Below, one piece after another: positions 1 to 8,720 of a DNA stretch of 64,000 nucleotides (the first letter of the stretch is position 1; the number at the start of each line of letters is the position of its first letter). A program made the position numbers and the translations under genes. The notes under the pieces are model-generated. The model was not told where the DNA came from. It searched no databases and saw nothing but the letters and a program-made list of their open reading frames with translations. Source of the stretch: Augochlora pura (Eukaryota > Arthropoda > Insecta > Hymenoptera > Halictidae); contig NC_135777.1 of the NCBI RefSeq assembly GCF_028453695.1, forward strand, positions 17,225,714-17,289,713, given 5' to 3'.

Positions 1-217
1 TAGACACTTTCAGCTTGAATTTAAGCTACCTAAAGTTCAAATTACTAAACGGGAAAATGATTGAATCCTCGCTCAAAGTACAAGTTCGAAAATGCGCCCC
101 AGACGGCCTAATACCACCGATAGTTTGATTAAAAAAATCATAAAAAAATCGCAGGCCGTTTCACGGAAATGTAGCTTGTGGCATCGTAAAGTAGACACCT
201 TCAGCTTGAATTTAAGG
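1..217. repeat. Direct repeat at window edge
   Basis: A 25-26 bp word beginning TAGACAC(C/T)TTCAGCTTG occurs at 1-26 and again at 192-217 with one mismatch. The offset is 191 bp. This could be the end of a tandem array with a period near 190 bp whose other units lie outside the window, or a simple two-copy duplication. The spacer holds no gene that I recognise. Confidence 0.5.
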
Positions 218-680
218 AATTCGAAGTAAGTTAAGCTTGGAACGGGGCAGCGTAACTTCCCGCATGGTCCCAGGGGACCCGGTCGGTGGCCCAAAGCGCG
301 AGGATCGGGACGCTGGAAAGTCCGCCGGAGTTCCGCGCGGGGGGTTGAAATAAAGGGACGAACGAAATTGTTCGTTATACAGCCGTGTGAATCGGGCAAG
401 CGAGATCTCGGCCAACTTTCGCTACTTCCCCATTCGGCCCACGTTTCCCGCGCGGCAAGTTTTAAAGGGCTGCAGGAATTATTATGGTCGGTAAGGGCGC
501 GTGAATATAACGGATATGAAGAGTTTCACAGAATATAAAACCGGGCGGGCGCGCGCGCGCGATTCGAAGCCCCCCGTCCGACCTCTTTGCCGACCTTGTG
601 CAACTTCCTGCATTGCGCGCTTCCATTTCCCGTCTCGCCCCCCTACAGCGCTCCGCGCCGCGCCACCCTCTTTCGGCGAA
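218..680. other. CpG-rich patch, no gene seen
   Basis: This stretch is much richer in G+C and CpG than its surroundings and includes a (CG)n-like run near 548-562. Short open frames exist on both strands, but they overlap each other and show no domain, signal peptide or family motif. I see no splice-site pair that would make a convincing exon. Confidence 0.4.
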
Positions 681-938
681 TTAACCCCTTGAAGTACCAT
701 TTTCTTCGCAGTCACCGCGATTCGGAATTTCTCGAATGAATTTACTTGAATGCTTAAATACTAATAACAAGGAATTATAATTTTATTCCAATTTTTAAGA
801 GACAAAATAACACATTTAATTATTTTTTAGAAATATTACAATATTATATGATATAAGATATTATATTAAATTAATATTTATTACAAATATATTTTTTATA
901 ATTTCCATCTGATTCGTTTAAGTACGGCAAGGGGTTAA
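681..938. mobile_element. TTAA-flanked MITE, CCCCTTG terminal family
   Basis: The element is bounded by TTAA at 681-684 and 935-938. Its ends read TTAACCCCTTGAAGTACCAT and, on the other strand, TTAACCCCTTGCCGTACTTA, which are imperfect terminal inverted repeats. TTAA targets and CCC-starting termini are the signature of piggyBac-superfamily DNA transposons. The interior is AT-rich and non-coding, so it is a non-autonomous derivative. Its left arm resembles the left arm of the foldback element at 3606-4065. It abuts the next MITE and shares the TTAA at 935-938 with it. Confidence 0.7.
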
Positions 939-1285
939 CACGTTGAGTGCCACGTCAGTCATCGGTGATTGATACCGAACTCTCCGTTCAGGCCGCGTCA
1001 GTAACCGGTGACTGACAGCGTGAAATATGATATAAAACTAATAATGGGCATAGCCGATTAAGATAGCCGATTAATCGGCTATGCCGTTTATATAAAGTCC
1101 TCTTAATTTTTATTTCATACTGAATTCTATTACTAATGTATTTTTTCGGAAAATTTTAATGGATTTAATGCATCGCGTAAATTCTAATTTGCAAGTAGTG
1201 CGCGTCGCATTGCTGCACCACGATACCAGCGTGCGCGGCCCGACGGGGATTTCCTTATATAATCGCGTGGCACTCAATGTGTTAA
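935..1285. mobile_element. TTAA-flanked MITE, CACGTTGAG terminal family
   Basis: Terminal inverted repeats TTAACACGTTGAGTGCCACG (935-954) and its 19/20 reverse complement at 1266-1285 bound a 351-bp segment with TTAA at both ends. The interior contains an AT-rich core, a short palindrome around 1045-1086 (CATAGCCGATTAA and its complement), and a repeated GTCAGT-CGGTGA word in the left part. No transposase is encoded. A 72-codon open frame crossing the right end is not conserved with anything I know. Its termini differ from the CCCCTTG family, so it was probably mobilised by a different piggyBac-like source. Confidence 0.7.
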
Positions 1286-1923
1286 CGAGACACCCACGTC
1301 ACCATCCCCGGGGCCGCTGTATCGCGTTCTATCATCCCCCGGGTGCACGGCAAACAAGACGTTTCAAACGCGGATAACCGTATTTACATTTTTCCCTTAT
1401 CGCTTCGCGGCGACCCCTCGAACTCCATTTTCTCCTCGCCGTAGATAATTCCGTTGCCGGCGCGCATCCTACAGACCCGGCTCGCCCCGTCCAGCCAGCA
1501 CTTCCATTCCATTCAAGTTTTTTTTTCACCTCGCCCCACGCGAAGCCCGGAATCAGTCTGCAACCCGAAGGCGCCGCAACGATTTCCACCGTCGAACGAA
1601 TAAACTACGGGGCGTGATTGCATTCTGGCCGGCGAGCATCCCGAAACTTCGCCGAGAAATAAGCTTCGATGGTCAGTTATCGCGGTGGGTTGTGTTCGCT
1701 TGTAATATTTTCAATTGTTTCCTGTGCGAACGGGTAATTTCTATTTTTTGTGGTAATTTTGGTACGTGAGAATTTGGTTGTGGAGACGGTTGTCGATGCT
1801 TTGCGGTTAATGTGGTCGATTTGGTTTTATTTGTTTCTGGGCGTAATTAATTTTATATTTGTCGCTTGAAATGTAGTAGATTTGTTTGAATTTTTGTTTC
1901 GTTTATTTTTGAATATGAAAAGA
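1286..1923. other. Non-coding, moderately CpG-rich then AT-rich
   Basis: The first 350 bases are CpG-rich and include a short open frame on the - strand (1332-1589) with no recognisable motif. The remainder is T-rich. I see no gene, RNA or transposon boundary here. Confidence 0.35.
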
Positions 1924-1984
1924 TTAACCCTTTGCACTCGAGTGGCGACCCTGCGGCGCCATTTAAAATTGTGCATGGGGTTAA
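1924..1984. mobile_element. Short remnant of CCCTTTGCACTCG MITE
   Basis: TTAA followed by CCCTTTGCACTCGAGTGGC is the left terminus of the family seen at 3226, 31928 and 54563. Only 44 bases later GTGCATGGGGTTAA resembles the expected opposite terminus, GTGCAAAGGGTTAA. This suggests a copy that lost nearly all of its interior, although the right end could be a chance match. Confidence 0.4.
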
Positions 1985-2169
1985 TAGGTTCTATTCGGTA
2001 AATATTATAATCAAAGGCGCAGAAATTATAACTCGTTAATTATTATAATAGATTTGTAATAATTTGTAAAAGCTAGTGAGTTTTAATCGATAATCATTGA
2101 CTAGATTACTTTTTCCGAATTATTACAGCTAATTATTTTTTGATCGATTTTTTAGTGTCAATAGCCTAA

Positions 2170-2480
2170 ATTTATATATCATTTTCTATAATATTGAATA
2201 AGTGAAATTTAAGTACAGATTAGTATAAAATTGTACAAATATATATAATCTAGAGACACTAAAAATTGCTAATGCGCTCACTAGTGACGATGCCAAAACT
2301 CTTATTAAATTCTCTCATAAATAATTCTTATAAATAACCTTATATATAATTTTCTATACAACTGAATAAATGAAATTTAAATACAGATTAGTATAAAATT
2401 ATATAAACATGTAAAAATTGTCAATGTGATGGCTAGTGGCGCCGACGCCAAATCTCTTCTAAATAAGTCTAATAAATAAA
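2170..2480. repeat. Imperfect two-copy direct duplication
   Basis: A segment of about 130 bp is repeated with an offset of about 165 bp. Both copies contain TTTTCTATA, GAA(C/T)AA(A/G)TGAAATTTAA, TACAGATTAGTATAAAATT and a later GCTAGTGGCG/CACTAGTGACG...GCCAAA block. The duplication is diverged and therefore old. It carries no gene. Confidence 0.6.
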
Positions 2481-3225
2481 CAACGATGAAACGAATCCTT
2501 ACAATTCCCTCGACACTGCCGCTCACCGTAGAAGTATAAAAATATTGCGAGATCGAAGAAGGCATTGTCAAGTGCCGTTTACAGGTCCCGCGCGAATTTA
2601 ATCAAACGCGATTAATAAGTGACGATCGATCCGCCCGGCTCGTACCGAATTTAATCTTATCGTTCGTCGATCGGATGCTGTGTCACCCGACTGAGGGAAC
2701 AGGGGACGTTATTCACACGTTCGAACATCGATGAGGCTCGACGCGGGCGTTCCGCACTTTCGAGGACGGAATTTGCATAATGCCGGTGGATCGGTGCGGT
2801 TACGGCGGCGGCTTAAACGCCGTTAAACCGTCGCCCGCTTTTCGCTCGTTGTGTCATCCTGTTTTCCTTCGTGCCGATACTTTTAGCTCCCTTTTCTAGC
2901 CATAGGACGATGAATCTTTTAGCTGCCCCTTTTCGACCCCATGCTTCCGTGTACAGTACGCCGTGCATCCTGCGGTTGGCCGACTATGTCGCAGACTGCA
3001 TCGCAGACATTCTCGCATACTTATCGCAATTTACGTATCGTAGACATGCGTGGAAATTCACGAGGCTTTTTGCGTTCCTTTGTCTGAATCATGTATTCTT
3101 GATTAGAACAGTTTTAGGAAGTCGTGCAGGTTAAGGTTATGTCAATAATTTGTTCTCGGAGACACGCGATCCCTGAATGATCTCCGAGAAATAGATTCGC
3201 GAGAATTAATTAGCGGGAACATAAT
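2481..3225. other. No gene seen
   Basis: Mixed-composition sequence. An 87-codon open frame on the + strand (2871-3134) has no domain or signal that I can name and has atypical codon usage for a gene, so I treat it as chance. Confidence 0.3.
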
Positions 3226-3454
3226 TTGACCCTTTGCACTCGAGTGGCGCCTTTGAAACACCATTGAAAATTGTTTTATAATTAACAAAATAATGTTGAC
3301 ATTATTAAAGATCCTTCTGTTAAAAGCGTAACAGTTTTACGAATCGCAAGACTCAATTTTCACATGCATAAATTATACCAAGTACTATACTACAGCTGGT
3401 CGAAATAACAATCTTGGATCTAAGCTTAAAATGGTTTCGAGTGCAAAGGGTTAA
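3226..3454. mobile_element. TTAA MITE, CCCTTTGCACTCG terminal family
   Basis: The left end reads TTGACCCTTTGCACTCGAGT (degenerate target TTGA). The right end read on the - strand is TTAACCCTTTGCACTCGAAA, so the inverted termini match closely. The element is 229 bp, the same size as its relatives at 31928-32159 and 54563-54804. The interior is AT-rich and non-coding. The termini are of piggyBac type. It lies upstream of the receptor gene. Confidence 0.7.
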
Positions 3455-3605
3455 TTCTCATCGCGGTGGAGGTTCTGTCTTCTGTCAGTATTCTTCATGT
3501 TACTATAAGTAAATAATACCGCGATACAAAGGCTAGGGGTTGTTGGAAAATATTTATCGACGCGACAAGGCAGCTGGCAAAGTGCTTTCTTCCGCTCTCC
3601 GCTCG

Positions 3606-4065
3606 TTAACCCCTTGCCGTATCATTTTCTTTACAACTATTATGATTAAAATCTTTTCGATCGCACTAAATTCTTAGAAGAAAAAGGAATTTTATATTTA
3701 TTCTATGCTTACATGTACTCTAATGTTTAAATATTAGTGACAAGAGAATACAATTTTATTCCTACTTAAAGGAACGGATAAACATTCATACTTAATAGCT
3801 TATTATTATAAATCTCTATCGTGAGACTGACTCGCGATGGTAATTACTAGTAATAAATTATTAAATATGGATGTTATTCTGTTCTTTAAAATTGGAATAA
3901 AATTCTAATCCCTTGTCATTTATATTATTTATACATTGTCATTTTATTTCGAGAAAATTCAGGCACGGAGTAAATGTTAATGTCCTGTTCCTTCTAAGGA
4001 ATTATAACAATTGAAAAATTCCTAATCGCAGTAACTGTGAAGAAAATGGTACGGCAAGGGGTTAA
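3606..4065. mobile_element. Foldback TTAA element (near-complete palindrome)
   Basis: TTAA at 3606-3609 and 4062-4065 bound 460 bp. The ends are TTAACCCCTTGCCGTATCAT and, inverted, TTAACCCCTTGCCGTACCAT. The match continues inward on both sides: AGTGACAAG(A/G)GA, then AATTTTATTCC, then a third block at GGATAAACATTCATA / GAATAACATCCATA. The two arms are therefore each about 210 bp and meet at a small centre near 3820-3840 containing CGTGAGACTGACTCGCGA. It would fold into one long hairpin. No coding capacity is seen. Three elements of about 250 bp at 24218, 33395 and 33972 look like the centre plus one arm of this structure. Confidence 0.75.
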
Positions 4066-4088
4066 ACTACTTTCTCAGGCATCGCCGC

Positions 4089-4222
4089 TCGCGATCTGTT
4101 CGCGACCTGTTCGTGATAATCGTTTGCGATCTGTCCACGACCTGTTCGCGACCTGTTCGCGATAATCGTTTGCGATCTGTTCGCGATAATCGTTTGCGAT
4201 CTGTTCGCGACTTGTTCGCGGA
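4089..4222. repeat. GCGACCTGTTC / GATAATCGTTTGC minisatellite
   Basis: Two short modules alternate: an 11-12 bp module CGCGA(C/T)CTGTT and a longer one containing GATAATCGTTTGCGATCTGT. Together they form a compact array of about 130 bp. A - strand open frame spans it only because the modules happen to lack stops in that frame. It begins 23 bp after the foldback element. Confidence 0.7.
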
Positions 4223-4618
4223 ACTTAAAGAAGCGGAAATGCGTATGCGAGCGTGTCACGCGGCGTAGGCTCGAACGTGGTCGTTGCACGCTTCATTGTT
4301 GCATAGCTTCCGAATATAGCACGATTTTCCGCGAAACCGTGCACGTGTACTGCGGAACGCATACGTCAATATTGCCATGAATGCTTGGCAGATTCTTGGA
4401 ACCGTTGCAGCTAGCAACGGCATCGAGCGGGTCGTAGGTGGTGCGGAAACCTAATCGAACGCGTTTAACCTATTGATTTATGATTTCTTTCGCCACCGTT
4501 CTCTGTGCGGATATGTTGACTTCGATGATAATCGAAAATGACAATAAACAATAATAATAAACGAACAGAATAATAATGAATAATGATAACAAACAAAGTG
4601 AATAATAGTAAACAATAA
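4223..4618. other. No gene seen; AATAAT-rich end
   Basis: The first 250 bases have mixed composition. The last 90 bases (about 4530-4618) are an AATAATAAACAAT-type simple sequence that directly abuts the elongation-factor remnant. Confidence 0.35.
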
Positions 4619-4862
4619 TTTAGATCTTTTTTCTGCATACGCTTTTAATTTTTCTTCTCTCAGTCTAACAGCTTCTGTATCTTCTTCTTCATCAGAACTG
4701 AACAGATCTATGTCATCGTCGTCTTCGTTCTTTGATACTGTTGATAAATTATCATTATCGATACTTAAGTGTGTAGGTGCTTCTTTTTCTCCAGGAAGTG
4801 TCTCTAAGTCATACGATCCTATACTCTCTGTATAGTGAGATCTAAATATCTCAAGAACACAT
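4619..4862 (-). pseudogene. Elongation factor 1-beta (eEF1B) fragment
   Basis: Read on the - strand from about 4862 to 4619, about 80 codons are open. They give a stretch with SLPG-like GSYDLETLPGEK, the acidic block DDDDIDLFSSDEEED, and REEKLKAYAEKRSK. This order is the central linker of the eEF1B-beta/delta guanine-exchange subunits, whose usual text is DDDDvDLFGSDeEEd..REERLkaYAeKKsKKP. The preceding residues resemble a frameshifted VLRWYNHI-SY segment. The match stops abruptly after RSK and runs into simple sequence. The essential C-terminal exchange domain, any splice donor and a start codon are all missing. Known function of the family: it recharges eEF1A with GTP. Here it is most likely a truncated processed copy with no function. 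Confidence 0.72.
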
Positions 4863-5350
4863 TTACGAGTAAAATGTTAAACAAAAATGTTGCTCGACGT
4901 CAAGGGAACAAATACAACTATTTTATTAATTCTTTTTCCTTATTCTTCTATGGAAAATCGTTCCATGTCCGATTATATTCCCATGTTAACTCGATTCAAT
5001 TTTACAAACTTGTTCTATAGTATCAGCCGAATATTCTTGTTTGCTGCAAAATTCGTCCGGTCCGAATAACAACAATACGGCTGTCTACAATGAAACGGGA
5101 CCTTCCGGAATCGACAAGTACGGCCAAATTAGATTTCGAAATTGTCGGGACGATTAACTGTAACGAATAACGTAGTTCCCGTGTCGCCGTGATGGAAACG
5201 GATGCGTCGGCAATTTCGGATCGCACGGATTTGGGCCCCCCCCCCGATAGCTGTCCGCGTATTAGCGGCGCGCGCGTGAAAATTTAGTCCGCGGATCATT
5301 CCCGTATATATGTACCTGCGCGCATGTACAGCCACGATCCGTGTATGTAT
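4863..5350. other. No gene seen
   Basis: AT-rich at first, then CpG-rich, with a run of nine C around 5228-5236. Short overlapping open frames on both strands lack any recognisable motif. Confidence 0.3.
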
Positions 5351-5675
5351 TATATACAGGGTGTCCCAGTTTTTAAGGATCAAGATTTGTCAGTGTATTC
5401 TATGGCACAAAGTAAGAAAAAAATGTTATGTAAACATAGGTCATATAGAGCTTTGTTAAGAAGTTATAACAAAAATTTAGAAGAGGAATAGTAATCAACT
5501 TGCTGTTACTTAGATCAATAATATTGCGTTTTTCAGTGTGTTTATGTGAGCTATGTTTACCAACTGAGGTCACCAAACATTGAAATGAATTTTCGCCAGT
5601 AATAGCTATTAGTTTATTGTTCCATGGAATACACTGACAAAGTTCGAACCTTAAAAACAGGGACATCCTGTATAT
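5351..5675. mobile_element. TA-flanked MITE with CAGGGTGTCCC ends
   Basis: The left end reads TATACAGGGTGTCCCAGTTT. The right end on the - strand reads TATACAGGATGTCCCTGTTT. The inverted similarity continues through TTTTTAAGG to (T)TTGTCAGTGTATTC(T/C)ATGG, giving terminal inverted repeats of about 60 bp in a 325-bp element. The flanks are TA-rich. ACAGGGTGTCCC-type ends recur widely in ant and bee genomes. The 110-codon open frame on the - strand inside it shows no transposase motif, so it is non-autonomous. Confidence 0.7.
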
Positions 5676-7436
5676 GTATACGGTACGTAGAATCGGCCAA
5701 TAAAAGAATATGATTCTGGCGCGGTCGGACACCGCGTCCCCCGCGCAACGAATTCGGCGGCGACTTGTAACACAATTATCGGCGTTACTCCGAAAACATT
5801 TTTCACGCTTTTGTTTTTTACAATAAATTTCGCGATACCGACGGAGCCCGATGTAATTCGCTTGTCACACGGACAACAGAGCGAAACGATTCTATTAATA
5901 AAAATCGTCGGATTTATCGGGCGAAATGTAATTTCAATTCCGCCGGCTTTATTGTTCTCGGGCTGCGCGTTTTTATGCAGCTTCCGCGAAACATATTTCG
6001 CGAAATTGACGCTTTTTTTGGGAACTTAGTTCGCTGTTGTCGATGAATAGAAGTGTGTAAATATCTGCAGGCTAATTTCATTTTTTTTGAATTCCGCAAA
6101 CAGATTCATAATTTTTTCTTCAGTTTTTTTAGTTTTTTATTGAGATTTCTATGGATTATTTTTCTTATTGCCATGGGAAAATTAAATTAAAATGCTAATA
6201 GAAAATGTTTCTCTGAAAATCTGAGAAATATCTTTCGTAAAATTTCGTTTTTCTTTCGTTTTTCTTTAAATCTCTATTTAAAAACGACTACGAAAATAAT
6301 TTAAAGAAGGCTGTTTCAATTACAGATGGCCCGTGTGACGCATGCTCCGGTTTTAACAGTTTATTAACGAAGCCATTATTCGTTAATTGTGGCCGGACCG
6401 TTTTAGAAGTCTCTGTAAAATCGAATCGGTTACGTCTGTCCCGAAGTAGGACGATTCTTGAGCGATTGAAACGACGGAAACGCCCCCGTAGGCTAAGAAT
6501 GGTTTAGGAACTCTAGCATCGTGCGAGAATCGTACGTCACCCGTTCATTAAGCGACGGTCGGACGTCGATCGATTCGCGTGGTAAAAATTAGCGAAATGT
6601 TCCGACGCCGGTGTTTTAATCTTAATTATTCGGCCGCGTCGGTTGTTTCGCGTGCCGTCCGTGCTCGCGGGAAAAGGGCTCTTTAACGCGACGGACACGA
6701 ATTTCCGATGACGAATCGACTCGTTTACCGCGCGCGGATCCAATTAACGTTATATCCGCCGGTTTTCTGGTAATACCGTGTAATTTCAATCGATGTTTAT
6801 CGAGTTTAATTTTCGCTCGGAAAACAGGGACGTTTTAATAGAAACCGCGCCTTGATCGCTCCGCGTAGCCAACACCGGATAGAGTTCTGCTACAGGACGG
6901 CGATGTGTGTCGTTTGAACTTCGTTTCTATGAAGGAATTTGCACGCGCGTGTGCACATTCTAATTAAAGGAATAGGGTCTTGCGCGTCTCTGCCGGAACA
7001 TCATTATAATTACAGCGACTCTACGGCCGTTTTGGGGAAGCTTTTAGGAACTCGGCGACGAATAACTTTTGGAAATTAAATTTTGAGGTGCTATTACACG
7101 ACACTAAAAAGACAGATCCATTTTTGCTTTTTATGTTAACTGGTGTTAATAATTTGTTCTTATATCCAATATAAATGTAATTATGTAAATTATATAATTA
7201 TCTTGTTAAGTATAAATGTTATTTCATTCTTTTAACTATAAACGTAAATAAATATCTGTAAACGTAAAAGCATTAGAGTTTACTTCCTCAACTCCAGTGT
7301 CGCGTAAAATTGACTATATCACAGGTATTGCGGGCATCTACATTTCGGATCTTATTGCGACTGTTTACAAACATCAGTCTGGTCTGTTTAGCGCCCGTTG
7401 ATGCGGACCGCTCGGGCCCGAGTTTCGTCGAGCTAA
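5676..7436. other. No gene seen
   Basis: About 1.8 kb of mixed sequence, CpG-containing around 5720-5960 and 6400-6900 and AT-rich elsewhere. I found no exon, transposon terminus or RNA gene. Open frames are short and without motifs. Confidence 0.35.
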
Positions 7437-7591
7437 ATGGCACGGGAAGGGGTTAAGCAGGAATAAAATTCTGTCCTCTCGTCATCGTTATTTAACAATT
7501 CAAGTAAACATAGACAAACGCGATAAATATTTTTCCTTTTCCTTCTAATAAATGATTACCGTGGAAAAAGTGCTTATCCTTTAAGGAGTTA
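7437..7591. mobile_element. Truncated copy of the short TTAA MITE
   Basis: GGCACGGGAAGGGGTTAA resembles the right terminus of the CCCCTTG family. The following AATAAAATTCTGTCCTCTCG, then TTTTCCTTTTCCTTCTAATAAATGATTAC, match the right half of the elements at 24218 and 33395. The copy is rearranged: the terminus lies on the wrong side of the internal segment, and no second clean TTAA end is visible. Confidence 0.5.
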
Positions 7592-8720
7592 AAGACATCG
7601 GGCCAGCAGAAAGTCGTGCGACGCTCGCCCATACGCGCCGATTACACGCGACCTCGAAATCTCGTGTCCCCGCGACCGTGCCAATCGGGACACCGTTGTT
7701 TCGTGGCATCTGCAACGAACAGGTGTCCGCGGTCGTCCACAACGCGACGGTGGGCCGTCCGAGCGTAGGACGCGCCTGCGCCGGCCGGACCGCATCGGCG
7801 GCCGCGTGAACGCGCGCGGTTCCCTGAAGGTAGACGCCGGGGTTGGCCGTCGCACGGGGTGGATGACGATATGCCGGCTACGGTGGAAGGGAAACGCGGC
7901 GGCGGCGGCGGCGGCGAGTAGTGGGAAGGGTGGAGGAAGAGGGGTGCAGCCGCGAGATATGGGGGGCAGTGGGCTAGTAGTCCGCGATAACGTCGCCTCA
8001 GTAGATCGTCGGCCGTCGCGTGGCTCCTCTCGCCTCCTCGCGGAAGATCACGCGCGCACACACACACCGCCACCCCTCTCTCTCGCGTCCGCGTGCCACC
8101 CTTTGCTCGCCGAAGGGCAAATGCTGCGGCCACGGAAGAGCGGACCCCGAGCCGGAACCGATTCGGACCAGTCGCGCGACACGTGCTCCGCGTCCCAACG
8201 CCGGAAGTTCAGTCTGTGCGGGTGAGGGGGCGGGGGCGATCGCTCGAGGATCACCCGGAGAAAGTGTAATCTGCCCGAAACGCGCGATCTATGCCTGTTA
8301 CCCCGTTCGCCGCATCGTTCTCCTCTTTGTTCTTGGTGCGTTTTCTTCCTGTGCAGTTCTCACACGATTCGGAAAACGGAGATGCAGTGATGCGGATTGT
8401 TGTGCTCGAAGAGTCGTGGAATGCCCCGATGTAGATCGCGGACCGCTGCGCCGCGATCGCTTGTCCCATCCTCGCCGGGCTCCTTGCTTTTCTCCTTGCC
8501 GCTTTCCCGCGCAGTCATCCCTTGTTACGTATCATGACGGCGGTGGGGTTCCTTCGAAACGACACACGAGGAATTCAAGGTCGCCGCCGGGTTCGAGAGA
8601 AGTTCGAGCGTTCTCGTCCCGGGATAATTACCCGTGGATTCCTGGGAGAACGCAACGGGGGTGTGTGGGGGGCTGAGGGGTGGCCGAGGGTAACAGCGAC
8701 TCATGATTGATTCTTTTGGA
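7592..8720. promoter_or_regulatory. CpG-rich patch, possible promoter or 5' exon
   Basis: This is the longest CpG-rich patch in the window, with a (GGC)n run at about 7897-7916 and a CA run near 8056-8066. Both strands carry several overlapping open frames of 60-218 codons, as expected of GC-rich DNA with few stops, and none shows a recognisable domain. A TCAGT initiator-like word occurs near 7998, and a good splice donor CGG|GTGAGG follows at 8222. An untranslated first exon of the receptor gene 12 kb downstream is one possibility. This is inference only. Confidence 0.3.

Noticed and set aside
4062..4289. Repetitive - strand protein (RSQTIIAN units)
   Set aside because: It is a translation of the GCGACCTGTTC minisatellite and not a gene.
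8020..8676. 218-codon + open frame, the longest in the window
   Set aside because: It lies in CpG-rich DNA where several frames on both strands are open at once, spans a CA repeat, and has no domain or consistent codon bias.
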